In this document: piece by piece, positions 15,527-23,466 of the stretch | Numbering within the stretch: the first letter of the stretch is position 1 | Layout of the letters: the number at the start of each line of letters is the position of its first letter | Source of the DNA: Methylibium sp035762065 | GTDB lineage: Bacteria > Pseudomonadota > Gammaproteobacteria > Burkholderiales > Burkholderiaceae_C | Length of the DNA: 64,000 nucleotides | Assembly (NCBI RefSeq): GCF_035762065.1 | Contig: NZ_DASTPW010000027.1 | Span: 1 to 64,000, forward strand | Direction of reading: 5' to 3' | Made by a program: the position numbers and the translations under genes | Notes under the pieces: generated by a model | The model's input: the letters and a program-made list of their open reading frames with translations, nothing else | The model's database searches: none | Told to the model about the DNA's origin: nothing

Positions 15527-16639
15527 TCAGGCGGTCCTTCGCATCAGGCGAGCAAGCAGGTAGGCGAGCGCGGCCCAGGGCCACACCCAGCCGACCCATT
15601 GCGCGACGCCGTGGAAGCGGATGAAGCGGCCCTGCTCCCAGGCCTGCAGGCTCGCGGCGAAGTAGCTGTCGGCGGGCGCATGGTGGACAACCGCCAGCAT
15701 CGCCGTGGTGGCCATCAGCGCCAGCGCCGCCGCGCTGCGCGCGGGCAACCACGCGCACAGCACCGCGATGCCGGCGGCCAGGCCCACGGCCGGCAGCACC
15801 GGCGGCGTCAGCCAGGCGAAGGCGTGATCGGGGCCGAAGTTCAACGCGGTCGAGAGCGTGGCCGCGCCGAGCCCGAGCGCCAGCGCGCCGGCCACCAGCA
15901 CGATGCGCCGGCCGCCCGGCGGCGCCATGCTGTAGGCCAGCAGGCTCGGCGCCAGCAGGCCGGCGGCGATGCCGAGCAGCTCGACGCCGGGCGCCAGCGG
16001 GGTCGCGTCGAGCGGCGGCGGGCGCAGCCAGCCGTCCCACGCGGTGCCTTCGAGCGCCGCGTCGGCGAGCACGCGCAGCCGGCCCAGCACCTGCCCGAGT
16101 CCGAACGGCAACGGCGGCGGGAACAGCAGCCCGATCGGCCATAGCAGCAGCAGCGCGATGCCGGCGGCGCTGGGCCGGTCGAGCCAGCGCTCGCGCCAGC
16201 GCTGCCAGCCCTCCAGGCCGCCGGCCGCGTGGATCGCCAGCGAAACCGAGGCGCCGAGCGCCGCGCCGGCCGTGTTCAGCGCCCAGTCGATGATCGACGG
16301 CACCCGCAGCGGCAGCAGGTGCTGCAGCGTCTCCAGCACGTGGCTCAGCGCGGCGCCGAAGGCCAGCGCGGTCGCGACCGCCGCCCAGCGCCTGCGCCCG
16401 CCGCGCAGCATGCCGGCGCACACCAGCGCGCCCAGCGGCATGTAGGCCAGCACGTTGCCGAACAGATCGAAGCGGCCGACCCCGCGCGGCTGCGGGATCG
16501 GCAGCCGCAGCCACTCGACCGGCACCGCTTCGGGCCACTGCCAGCCGGAAAAGGGGTGCAGGCTCGCGTAGACGATCAGCCCGACCCATGCCCAGGCCAG
16601 CGGCCAGGCCGAGCTGCGGTGGCGCGTGGCGGCGGCCAC
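15527..16639 (-). CDS. VanZ-family membrane protein
   Basis: A 370-residue protein with about eight membrane segments. The N-terminal VanZ-like region includes VYASLHPFSGW, FDLFGNVLAYMPLGALVC and LSHVLETLQHLLPLRVPSIIDW, matching the VanZ core where a conserved GE/LET helix pair occurs. The C-terminal half adds further helices. VanZ-like proteins modify cell-envelope sensitivity to glycopeptides in some bacteria, but most have no known function. GTG start six bases after the upstream gene, so probably co-transcribed with it. Confidence 0.85.
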   Translation of the reverse strand: MAAATRHRSSAWPLAWAWVGLIVYASLHPFSGWQWPEAVPVEWLRLPIPQPRGVGRFDLFGNVLAYMPLGALVCAGMLRGGRRRWAAVATALAFGAALSHVLETLQHLLPLRVPSIIDWALNTAGAALGASVSLAIHAAGGLEGWQRWRERWLDRPSAAGIALLLLWPIGLLFPPPLPFGLGQVLGRLRVLADAALEGTAWDGWLRPPPLDATPLAPGVELLGIAAGLLAPSLLAYSMAPPGGRRIVLVAGALALGLGAATLSTALNFGPDHAFAWLTPPVLPAVGLAAGIAVLCAWLPARSAAALALMATTAMLAVVHHAPADSYFAASLQAWEQGRFIRFHGVAQWVGWVWPWAALAYLLARLMRRTA

Positions 16640-16645
16640 GGCGGG

Positions 16646-17068
16646 TCAGAAAGGCTTGACGACGACCAGCACCACGATCGCCGTGAACAGCAGCACCGAG
16701 GTCTCGTTGAACAGCCGGAACCAGCGGTGCGAGTGCGGCGTCGCGCCCTGCTCGAAGGCGCGCAGCAGCCGCCCGCACCACAGGTGGTAGCCGAAGGCCG
16801 CCACCACCAGTGCCAGCTTCGCGTGCATCCAGCCGGCACCGCGGCCGATGCCCCAGCCGAGCCACAGCCACACCCCGAGCAGCACCGCGATGCCGAGCAG
16901 CCCGTGCGTGAAGCGGTTGAGCTTGCGCGCCATGAGCAGCAGGCGCGCGCGTTCGGCCGGGCTGTCGGGCGGCACGAGCGCGAGGTTCACGAAGATCCGC
17001 GGTAGGTAGAACAGGCCCGCGAAACCGCTCGCGACGAAGACGATGTGGAAAGCTTTGACCCAGAGCAT
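16646..17068 (-). CDS. CopD/HemJ-family membrane protein
   Basis: A 140-residue protein with four predicted membrane helices. It begins MLWVKAFHIVFVASGFAGL and shows FYLPRIFVNLAL, GWMHAKLALVVAAFGYH and HRWFRLFNETSVLL. These elements match the HemJ/CopD family, in which HemJ is the protoporphyrinogen IX oxidase of many proteobacteria. It lies next to hemB, 366 bases away in the opposite direction, which fits a haem role. The usual histidine after the second motif (FVYH) is replaced by FVNL, so a non-HemJ CopD protein remains possible. GATAAT lies six bases before the ATG and there is no Shine-Dalgarno. Confidence 0.75.
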   Translation of the reverse strand: MLWVKAFHIVFVASGFAGLFYLPRIFVNLALVPPDSPAERARLLLMARKLNRFTHGLLGIAVLLGVWLWLGWGIGRGAGWMHAKLALVVAAFGYHLWCGRLLRAFEQGATPHSHRWFRLFNETSVLLFTAIVVLVVVKPF

Positions 17069-17074
17069 CGGCCG

Positions 17075-17080
17075 ATTATC
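17075..17080 (-). promoter_or_regulatory. -10-like hexamer abutting the hemJ-like start
   Basis: GATAAT on the minus strand ends six bases before the ATG, so transcription would begin at or within a base or two of the start codon. No good -35 is visible. See the leaderless-gene finding. Confidence 0.4.
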
Positions 17081-17164
17081 TGGACCGGCATGACAGCGCC
17101 CCGGAGCCGTTGCAACGAGGCTCGTGTCGCCGCGCGACGTCGAGCCTTGCGGCGGCGGCCCGAA

Positions 17165-17276
17165 AGAAAAAAGCCCCGGCGTGACGCCGGGGCCGCAAAG
17201 CCTGTTCGCTGTCACGCGGCAGGCTCCTGCTCAGGGAGGAAAAGCAGGGGACGACAGCCTTGCGGCATATCATCCG
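17165..17276 (-). ncRNA. candidate structured small RNA with a CCUCC apical loop
   Basis: Within a 366-base gap between hemB and the hemJ-like gene, the minus strand carries a long interrupted hairpin: GCCGCAA (17266-17260) pairs with TTGCGGC (17098-17092 plus 17100), GGCTGTC/GACAGC and CCTGC/GCAGG. The apical loop is TTTTCCTCCCTGA (17243-17231), presenting CCUCC. An 8-base-pair terminator stem with a T-run follows. A weak promoter (-10 TAGACT at 17288-17283) lies upstream. No open frame avoids running through the terminator. Rather than a known RNA class, it is best treated as a candidate sRNA of about 110 bases; I exclude SRP RNA and 6S RNA by sequence. Confidence 0.5.
17167..17193 (-). terminator. 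intrinsic terminator of the candidate small RNA
   Basis: On the minus strand GCCCCGGC (17193-17186) pairs with GCCGGGGC (17180-17173) over a 5-base loop and is followed by TTTTTT (17172-17167). This is the clearest intrinsic terminator in the window and it faces away from hemB, with no protein gene just upstream on that strand. Confidence 0.8.
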
Positions 17277-17282
17277 CCGGCG

Positions 17283-17309
17283 AGTCTAGCAGCGGCTTTT
17301 CGCTGCCAC
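17283..17309 (-). promoter_or_regulatory. weak promoter for the candidate small RNA
   Basis: TAGACT (17288-17283) is a good -10 hexamer. GTGGCA (17309-17304) matches TTGACA at four of six positions with a 15-base spacer, which is short. Predicted start near 17276. Confidence 0.35.
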
Positions 17310-17434
17310 CGACACCCCGGTGACGCGCCCGAACCCGAGCTTCCCCTCCTGACGCTTCGCCGGCCCGCACCGCGCGCAGACCGCGAGGGCAGGCGGATCG
17401 GCGCAGCCCGCCGCCTACGAAAGAAGGTCCGCCC

Positions 17435-18454
17435 GTGAGCCAGGCCCGCCACTTCGCCCAGCGCTTTCCCGCCACCCGTGCGCGCCGCCTGCGCCGCGAC
17501 GCCTACACCCGCGACCTGGTGCGCGAGCACCGGCTGAGCCCGGCCGATCTGATCCTGCCGGTCTTCGTGCTCGACGGCCGCGACCAGGCGCACCACGTCG
17601 CCTCGATGCCCGGCGTGCAGCGCCTGAGCCTCGACCGGCTGCTGCCGGTGGCCGAAGCCTGCGTGAAGGAGCGCGTGCCGGTGATCGCGCTGTTTCCGGT
17701 GATTGACGCGGCGAAGAAGTCCGAGGACGGCCGCGAGGCGACCAACCCCGAAGGCCTCGTGCCCACCGTCGTGCGCGAACTGAAGAGGCGCTTTCCCGAA
17801 CTCGGCGTGCTGACCGACGTGGCGCTCGACCCCTTCACCTCGCACGGCCAGGACGGCCTGCTCGACGCCACCGGCTACATCCTCAACGACGAGACGGTCG
17901 CGGTGCTCACCGCGCAGGCGCTGGTGCAGGCCGAGGCCGGCGTGGACATCGTCGCACCCAGCGACATGATGGACGGGCGCATCGGCGCGATCCGGCAGGC
18001 GCTGGAAGCGCGCCGCTTCATCCACACGCGGATCATGGCCTACAGCGCCAAGTACGCGAGCGCCTTCTACGGCCCGTTCCGCGACGCGGTCGGCTCCGCC
18101 GGCAACCTCGGCCGCGCCGACAAGAAGGTCTATCAGATGGATCCGGGCAACGGCGACGAAGCGCTGCGCGAGGTGGCGATGGACATCGCCGAAGGCGCCG
18201 ACATGGTGATGGTCAAGCCCGGCATGCCCTACCTCGACATCGTCCGGCGCGTGAAGGACGAGTTCCGCATGCCGACCTTCGCCTACCAGGTCAGCGGCGA
18301 GTACGCGATGCTGAAGGCCGCCGCCGCGAACGGCTGGCTCGACGGCGACGCCGTGATGATGGAGTCGCTGCTCGCGTTCAAGCGGGCCGGAGCCGACGGC
18401 GTGCTGAGCTATTTCGCGCTCGAGGCGGCGCGCAGGCTCAACGCGGGCTCATGA
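17435..18454 (+). CDS. hemB: delta-aminolevulinic acid dehydratase (porphobilinogen synthase)
   Basis: Condenses two 5-aminolevulinate molecules into porphobilinogen in haem and chlorophyll synthesis. The 339-residue protein has the two Schiff-base lysines K206 (YSAKYASAFYGPF) and K261 (MVKPGMPYLDI). The metal region TDVALDPFTSHGQDG has Asp/Ala in place of the zinc-binding cysteines, so it is the Mg-type enzyme seen in Pseudomonas. The GTG start at 17435 is preceded by GAAGG. Its stop overlaps the corA start as ATGA. Confidence 0.97.
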   Translation: MSQARHFAQRFPATRARRLRRDAYTRDLVREHRLSPADLILPVFVLDGRDQAHHVASMPGVQRLSLDRLLPVAEACVKERVPVIALFPVIDAAKKSEDGREATNPEGLVPTVVRELKRRFPELGVLTDVALDPFTSHGQDGLLDATGYILNDETVAVLTAQALVQAEAGVDIVAPSDMMDGRIGAIRQALEARRFIHTRIMAYSAKYASAFYGPFRDAVGSAGNLGRADKKVYQMDPGNGDEALREVAMDIAEGADMVMVKPGMPYLDIVRRVKDEFRMPTFAYQVSGEYAMLKAAAANGWLDGDAVMMESLLAFKRAGADGVLSYFALEAARRLNAGS

Positions 18455-19551
18455 AGGTCTTCCACGTCCAGGCCGACCAGTTCACCCAGCTCGACGGCCT
18501 GCCCGAACGCCTGCCGGCCACCGGCTACCTCTGGGTCGGCAGCGCGCGGCGCGAGTTCGAGGTCGGCGCGGCCCAGGTGCAGGCCGCGCTGCAGCGCTGG
18601 ACGGGTGGGCAGCTCGTCGATCTGCATGTGGCCGACCTGCTCAACAACCAGCTGCCCTCGCACTTCGACTACACCTCGTGGTACGACCTGATGGTGTTCC
18701 GGCGCCTCGCTGCGGGCAGCGGCAGCGGCAAGCTCTTCGTCGACGACGAGCACGGCACGCTGCTCGGCGCCAAGCGGGCGCTCGAGGCGATCGACACCAG
18801 CCCGGTCGGCTTCGCGATCTTCGACCGCGTGCTGCTGACCATCCACCCGACCGACTGCCAGGTGCGCGACCACTTCGCGCAGCGCCTGCTGGCCGCCACG
18901 CAGGGCCACGAGGCGCGCAGCGTCGGCGTGCGGCTGCCCACAAGCCCGGCCGATCTGATGCTGCGCATGGTCAACCACATGGTCGACAGCTACCTCGAGC
19001 TGCGCCGCCTGCTGACGCGCCAGCTCGGCCATCTGCAGCAGGAGCTGTTCCGCCCCGGCGGGCGCTTTCGCGACTGGCAGACGCTGCTCGACGCGCGCAA
19101 CGCGCTGCACATGCTGGAGGACACCTGCGAGGACCAGCGCAGCGCGATCGTCGAGTGGATCGACGCGCTCGACGAGTGGCCCGACGAAGGCGACAAGGCC
19201 GCGCGCCGCGAGCGCGAGCTGCTGCGCGTGCGGTCGCGCGACGTGCTCGAGCACATCGAGCGCGTGCTGAGCCACGTGCGCCGGCTCGAGAACTCAGCCG
19301 AGAGCGCGGTGCAGATGCACTTCTCGGCGCAGAGCCACCGCATGAACGACATCATGCGCACGCTGACGGTGATCACCGCGGTGTTCATGCCGCTGAACCT
19401 GATCACCGGCTTCTTCGGCATGAACTTCGACTTCCTGCCCCTGATCCACAGCGGCTCCGGCGTCTGGATCGCCAGCGGCGGCATGCTCGCGGTCGCGGTC
19501 GGGCTGGTGGTGTACTTCCGGCGCAAGCGCTACCTCGAGCAGCAGCGCTGA
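18451..19551 (+). CDS. corA: CorA-family magnesium (or divalent metal) transporter
   Basis: A 366-residue CorA-type channel. A long cytoplasmic alpha/beta and helical funnel domain comes first, then two membrane helices near the C-terminus. The signature GMN is at 323-325 (GMNFDFLPL), after TLTVITAVFMPLNLITGFF. The loop after GMN (IHSGSG) is shorter and less acidic than in classical CorA, so ZntB-like or other metal specificity is possible. ATGA overlap with hemB implies co-translation. Confidence 0.9.
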   Translation: MKVFHVQADQFTQLDGLPERLPATGYLWVGSARREFEVGAAQVQAALQRWTGGQLVDLHVADLLNNQLPSHFDYTSWYDLMVFRRLAAGSGSGKLFVDDEHGTLLGAKRALEAIDTSPVGFAIFDRVLLTIHPTDCQVRDHFAQRLLAATQGHEARSVGVRLPTSPADLMLRMVNHMVDSYLELRRLLTRQLGHLQQELFRPGGRFRDWQTLLDARNALHMLEDTCEDQRSAIVEWIDALDEWPDEGDKAARRERELLRVRSRDVLEHIERVLSHVRRLENSAESAVQMHFSAQSHRMNDIMRTLTVITAVFMPLNLITGFFGMNFDFLPLIHSGSGVWIASGGMLAVAVGLVVYFRRKRYLEQQR

Positions 19552-19597
19552 GCGCCTCCCTCATCGACCCGACACGCCACGCACGAGGAGGCGATCC

Positions 19598-20695
19598 ATG
19601 AGCTTCACCGCCTGGGACAACCCCATGGGCACCGACGGCTTCGAGTTCATCGAGTACGCCGCGCCCGACCCGGCCGCGATGGGCGCGCTGTTCGAGCGCA
19701 TGGGCTTCACGCCGATCGCGCGCCACCGCCACAAGGACGTGCTGCTGTACCGGCAGGGCGAGATCAATTTCATCGTCAATGCCGAGCCCGACTCGTTCGC
19801 CCAGCGGTTTGCCCGTCTTCACGGGCCGTCGATCTGCGCGATCGCCTTCCGCGTGCAGGACGCGCGCCACGCCTACGAACGCGCGCTGTCGCTCGGCGCC
19901 TGGGGCTATGCGGGCGTCGCGGGGCCGGGCGAGCTGAACATCCCGGCGATCAAGGGCATCGGCGATAGCCTCATCTACTTCGTCGATCGCTGGCGCGGCA
20001 AGGGCGGCGCGGCGCCGGGCGAGCTGGGCAACATCGGCTTCTACGACGTCGACTTCGAGCCGCTGCGAGCCGGCGCGGAGCTGAACCCGCCCGGCCACGG
20101 CCTCACCGCGATCGACCACCTGACGCACAACGTCTACCGCGGCCGCATGGCCGAATGGGCCGAGTTCTACGAGCGGCTGTTCGGCTTTCGCGAGATCCGC
20201 TATTTCGACATCGAAGGGCAGGTCACCGGCGTGAAGAGCAAGGCGATGACCAGCCCCTGCGGAAAGATCCGCATCCCGATCAACGAAGAGGGCAACGAGA
20301 AGGCCGGCCAGATCCAGGAGTACCTGGAGCGCTACCGCGGCGAAGGCATCCAGCACATCGCGCTGGCCTCGACCGACCTGCCCGCCACCGTCGATGCGCT
20401 GCGGACCCAGGGCGTGAAGCTGCTCGACACGGTGGACACCTACTACGAGCTGATCGACAAGCGCATCCCGGGGCACGGCGAGAACGTCGCCGCGCTGCGC
20501 GAGCGCAGGATCCTCGTGGACGGCAAGGCCGGCGCCCTGCTGCTGCAGATCTTTTCCGAGAACCAGCTCGGGCCGATCTTCTTCGAGTTCATCCAGCGCA
20601 AGGGCGACCAGGGCTTCGGCGAAGGCAACTTCAAGGCGCTGTTCGAAAGCATCGAGCTCGACCAGATGCGCCGCGGCGTGCTCGGCACGCCATGA
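19598..20695 (+). CDS. hppD: 4-hydroxyphenylpyruvate dioxygenase
   Basis: Converts 4-hydroxyphenylpyruvate to homogentisate, the committed step of tyrosine breakdown. The 365-residue protein has the two vicinal-oxygen-chelate domains and the iron ligands H174 (AIDHLTHNVY), H253 (GIQHIALAS) and E330 (GPIFFEFIQRKGD). The C-terminal GFGEGNFKALFESIELDQ helix closes the active site. GAGGAGG precedes the ATG. It overlaps phhA by 4 bases (ATGA), so the two steps from phenylalanine are co-expressed, although tyrosine transaminase and homogentisate dioxygenase are not in the window. Confidence 0.97.
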   Translation: MSFTAWDNPMGTDGFEFIEYAAPDPAAMGALFERMGFTPIARHRHKDVLLYRQGEINFIVNAEPDSFAQRFARLHGPSICAIAFRVQDARHAYERALSLGAWGYAGVAGPGELNIPAIKGIGDSLIYFVDRWRGKGGAAPGELGNIGFYDVDFEPLRAGAELNPPGHGLTAIDHLTHNVYRGRMAEWAEFYERLFGFREIRYFDIEGQVTGVKSKAMTSPCGKIRIPINEEGNEKAGQIQEYLERYRGEGIQHIALASTDLPATVDALRTQGVKLLDTVDTYYELIDKRIPGHGENVAALRERRILVDGKAGALLLQIFSENQLGPIFFEFIQRKGDQGFGEGNFKALFESIELDQMRRGVLGTP

Positions 20696-21594
20696 CGACC
20701 GCCGAAGCTCGCGACGGCCTCGACCGCGCGGTCAACCAAGGGGTGGCCCCGGTCGTCTACGGCCAGGGCGACCGGGCGCCGCGCGGCGACTACGCCCGCG
20801 CCGCGGCCGACTACACCTGCGCCCAGGACTGGGCCGCCTACACCGAGGCCGACCACGACACCTACCGGCGCCTGCACGCGCGCCAGCTGCAGCAGCTGCC
20901 GGGGCTGGCCTGCGACGAGTTCATCGCTGCCGTCGACAAGCTCGGCGCGCCGGACCGCATCCCGCGCTTCGAGGCCGTCTCCGAACGGCTCGCAAAGGCG
21001 ACCGGCTGGCAGATCGTCGGCGTGCCGGGGCTGATCCCCGAGAAAGCCTTCTTCGCGCTGCTGGCCGCGCGCAAGTTCCCGGTCACCGACTGGATCCGCA
21101 AGCCCGAGGAGTTCGACTACGTCGTCGAGCCCGACGTCTTCCACGACCTGTTCGGCCACGTGCCGCTGCTGTTCGACCCGGTGTTCGCCGACCACATGCA
21201 GGCCTACGGCCTCGGCGGGCTGAAGGCGAGCCGGCTCGGCGCCTGCCCGCTGCTCGCGCGGCTTTACTGGTACACGATCGAGTTCGGCCTGGTGAACTCG
21301 CCGCGCGGCGTGCGCGCCTACGGCGCCGGCATCCTGTCGAGCGCCGGCGAGCTGCGCCACGCGGTCGCCGACCCGAGGCCGCAGCGCATCGCGCTTGACG
21401 TCGAGCGGGTGATGCGCACGCTCTACCGCATCGATGCCTACCAAGCCAGCTACTTCGTGATCGACAGCTTCCAGCACCTGTTCGACGCGACCGCGCCCGA
21501 CTTCACGCCGATCTACGCGAAGCTGCAGCAGCTGCCGACGCTGGAAGCCGACGCCGCGCTGCCCGGCGACCGCCGGTTCGCCCCGGCGACCTGA
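20692..21594 (+). CDS. phhA: phenylalanine 4-hydroxylase
   Basis: Pterin- and iron-dependent hydroxylation of phenylalanine to tyrosine. The 300-residue protein carries the iron ligands H151, H156 (VFHDLFGHVPLL) and E197 (YWYTIEFGL), with the pterin-binding VPGLIPEKAFFALLAARKFP region. The start ATG at 20692 overlaps the hppD stop. A GC-rich hairpin with a short T-run follows the stop and may terminate the operon. Confidence 0.97.
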   Translation: MTTAEARDGLDRAVNQGVAPVVYGQGDRAPRGDYARAAADYTCAQDWAAYTEADHDTYRRLHARQLQQLPGLACDEFIAAVDKLGAPDRIPRFEAVSERLAKATGWQIVGVPGLIPEKAFFALLAARKFPVTDWIRKPEEFDYVVEPDVFHDLFGHVPLLFDPVFADHMQAYGLGGLKASRLGACPLLARLYWYTIEFGLVNSPRGVRAYGAGILSSAGELRHAVADPRPQRIALDVERVMRTLYRIDAYQASYFVIDSFQHLFDATAPDFTPIYAKLQQLPTLEADAALPGDRRFAPAT

Positions 21595-21597
21595 GCC

Positions 21598-21636
21598 GGC
21601 CGGGCCCGAAGCGCCGCCTCGGCCCGGCCCGAGTTT
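21598..21636 (+). terminator. possible intrinsic terminator after phhA
   Basis: GGCCGGGCC (21598-21606) pairs perfectly with GGCCCGGCC (21621-21629) over a 14-base loop and is followed three bases later by TTTT. The short T-run limits confidence. Confidence 0.45.
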
Positions 21637-21705
21637 TCCCTTCCCCTGCCGCCTCCCACCCAGGGTGGATGCCCGGGCGGAGGGGTGCCGCCGAGACTCG
21701 ACCGG

Positions 21706-22533
21706 ATGCACTCCAGTCTTGCCGACCCCCTACCGATGTCGCCCCAGCTGTCCGCCCGATGCGTGCTGGCCGTGCTGGCGGCAAGCTTGCTGGCCAGCGG
21801 ACTCGGTCTTCTGGCGCTGGGGCCGGTGGCGCTGCGCCCGTCGGCGGCGCCGGCCTGGAGCACTCTGCACAACGGCTCGGCGCTGCTGGTGATCCTGGCG
21901 GCCGGCTGGGCGGCGGCGCGCAGCGACCAGCTGCGTCGGCGCCCGTGGCGCCAGGCCTGGCGCAACTTCTTCCGCATCGCCGCGCTCGCCGCGGTGCTCG
22001 CGCTGTTCGACGGTGCGGCCGCCACCGAGCTCGGCGGGCGTCTCGCCCGGATGGCGGCCGGCAGCGCCTGCGCGCTGGTGGCGCTGATCTTTCTGGCCGA
22101 GCGGCTCGGGCCGCGCTGGATCGCGCCGCGCCCGATGTTGCTGGCGCTGCTGGCCGGCCCGGCGGCGGCGCTGATCGGCTTCGCCGCGCAGGCGCTCCAC
22201 GGCCAGCCGGACGCGCGCCTGCTGCTCTGGCTCGAGGCGCTGCCCCTGCTGCTGCTGCCGCTGGGCGTCTGGGGGCTGTCGAGCCGGGGCCTCGCCGGCG
22301 GCGACTGGCTGCTCGCGCTCGGCGGCTACCTGGCGAGCAAGCTGCTCGCAGGTTTCGACGCCGAGGTGCTGGCCGCGTCGGGCGGGGGGATCGACGGCGC
22401 GAGCGCGGCGCGCTGGCTGGTCGCCGGAACGCTCGGCTGGCTCGGCTGGCGGCTGCTCGGCCGTCAGCCGCTGCGCGCGGTGGGCGCCGGCTCGTCGAGC
22501 GCGCCGAACACCTCGGCGAACACCTCCGGCTGA
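21706..22533 (+). CDS. integral membrane protein of unknown function
   Basis: From the ATG at 21706 this is 275 residues with six or seven predicted membrane helices (for example SARCVLAVLAASLLASGLGL, LLVILAAGWAAA, MLLALLAGPAAALIGFAA). Basic loops such as RSDQLRRRPWRQAWRNFFR lie between. No family recognised. GAGACT seven bases before this ATG fits the -10/leaderless pattern; an upstream GTG at 21685 is less likely. The last 70 bases overlap the convergent lipase gene. Confidence 0.6.
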   Translation: MHSSLADPLPMSPQLSARCVLAVLAASLLASGLGLLALGPVALRPSAAPAWSTLHNGSALLVILAAGWAAARSDQLRRRPWRQAWRNFFRIAALAAVLALFDGAAATELGGRLARMAAGSACALVALIFLAERLGPRWIAPRPMLLALLAGPAAALIGFAAQALHGQPDARLLLWLEALPLLLLPLGVWGLSSRGLAGGDWLLALGGYLASKLLAGFDAEVLAASGGGIDGASAARWLVAGTLGWLGWRLLGRQPLRAVGAGSSSAPNTSANTSG

Positions 22534-23381
22534 AACGCCATCGCCACGTGCGCGGTCGCGCGCAGGTGGTGGGCAACGGCTCCGGGCCAGATGGCGGTGC
22601 TCGGCGGCATCACGATGTTGTCGGCATGGCCCCAGAAGCAGCTGCGGCCGGCTGTCTTGCCTTCGGTCTCGCGCGCGAGCAGGCCGCCCAGCCAGTCGCT
22701 GCCGCGGCGCATCGCGCGGGCGTTCGGCGTGCGGCTCCAGCGCGCGATCCAGGTGCCCTGGTGCGGCGTGCCGATGGTGACGAAGCGGTGCGCCCGCTGG
22801 TCGGAATCGGGCGTCGCGCAGCGCCAGGCGCGCAGCACCAGCCCGCCCATGCTGTGCGCGACGACCACCGGCGCAAGCCCGGTCGCCTGCTGCATCGCCG
22901 CGATGGCGGCCTCGAGCGCCGGCACATAGGCCTCGATGTCGGCAAACACCGGCTCGAGGTTCACCGCGACGAAGGGCCGCGCCTCGGCGTGGCAGCGCGC
23001 GAGCCACGGGTTCCAGAAGCCGCGATTGCACACGTAGCCGTGGACGAAGACGATGCCGCGCCGCCCGGGCGGCCCGAGGCGGTCGGGCCAGCGGCGCGAG
23101 CGAAACGGTTGCTGCCACCAGAACACGCGCGCGGACCAGCCGCATTCGCCGACCCAGGCGCGCAGCAGCTCGAAGCCGGTGGCGGGCGTCGAGGCGTCGC
23201 CGCGCCGCACCGCGAGCAGCACCAGGAACTCGAAGCCGAGCACCAGCATCGGCCCGCACAGCACCAGCGCCGCGACCAGCGCACCGAGCCCCGGCCGGCC
23301 CAGCGAGGCGCACACCGCGAAGCCGACCGAGGCCCAGAAGACCAGCGCAACCAGCGCCGCGCGCAACAGCTTCGCGAGCAT
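22464..23381 (-). CDS. alpha/beta hydrolase, lipase-like
   Basis: A 305-residue protein. Two N-terminal hydrophobic segments (about 5-25 and 32-62) probably anchor it in the inner membrane. The catalytic domain starts near 105 with GIVFVHGYVCNRGFWNP. The nucleophile elbow is VVVAHSMGGLVLRAW and the histidine is probably in HLRATAHVAMAF, with the acid in WGHADNIVMPP. It resembles triacylglycerol lipase and PGAP1-like enzymes, substrate unknown. Its 3' end overlaps the convergent membrane-protein gene. Confidence 0.85.
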   Translation of the reverse strand: MLAKLLRAALVALVFWASVGFAVCASLGRPGLGALVAALVLCGPMLVLGFEFLVLLAVRRGDASTPATGFELLRAWVGECGWSARVFWWQQPFRSRRWPDRLGPPGRRGIVFVHGYVCNRGFWNPWLARCHAEARPFVAVNLEPVFADIEAYVPALEAAIAAMQQATGLAPVVVAHSMGGLVLRAWRCATPDSDQRAHRFVTIGTPHQGTWIARWSRTPNARAMRRGSDWLGGLLARETEGKTAGRSCFWGHADNIVMPPSTAIWPGAVAHHLRATAHVAMAFQPEVFAEVFGALDEPAPTARSG

Positions 23382-23466
23382 CAGGCGCGGGCGAGCGAAA
23401 CCGCGGCGCGCGCCGCGCCCGGCCGGACGCCGCCGCGGGCGCGGCGCGCGCGTGACGAAGCCGCGC

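Noticed and set aside
17076..17273. A short minus-strand frame starting MICRKAVVPCF in the hemB gap
   Set aside because: It reads straight through the strong terminator and shows poor codon use, so a non-coding RNA is likelier.
17165..17276. SRP (4.5S) RNA or 6S RNA as identity of the hemB-side RNA
   Set aside because: The conserved SRP apical motif (GGUCAGGUCCGGAAGGAAGC-like) is missing and the length is too short for 6S RNA with its central bubble.
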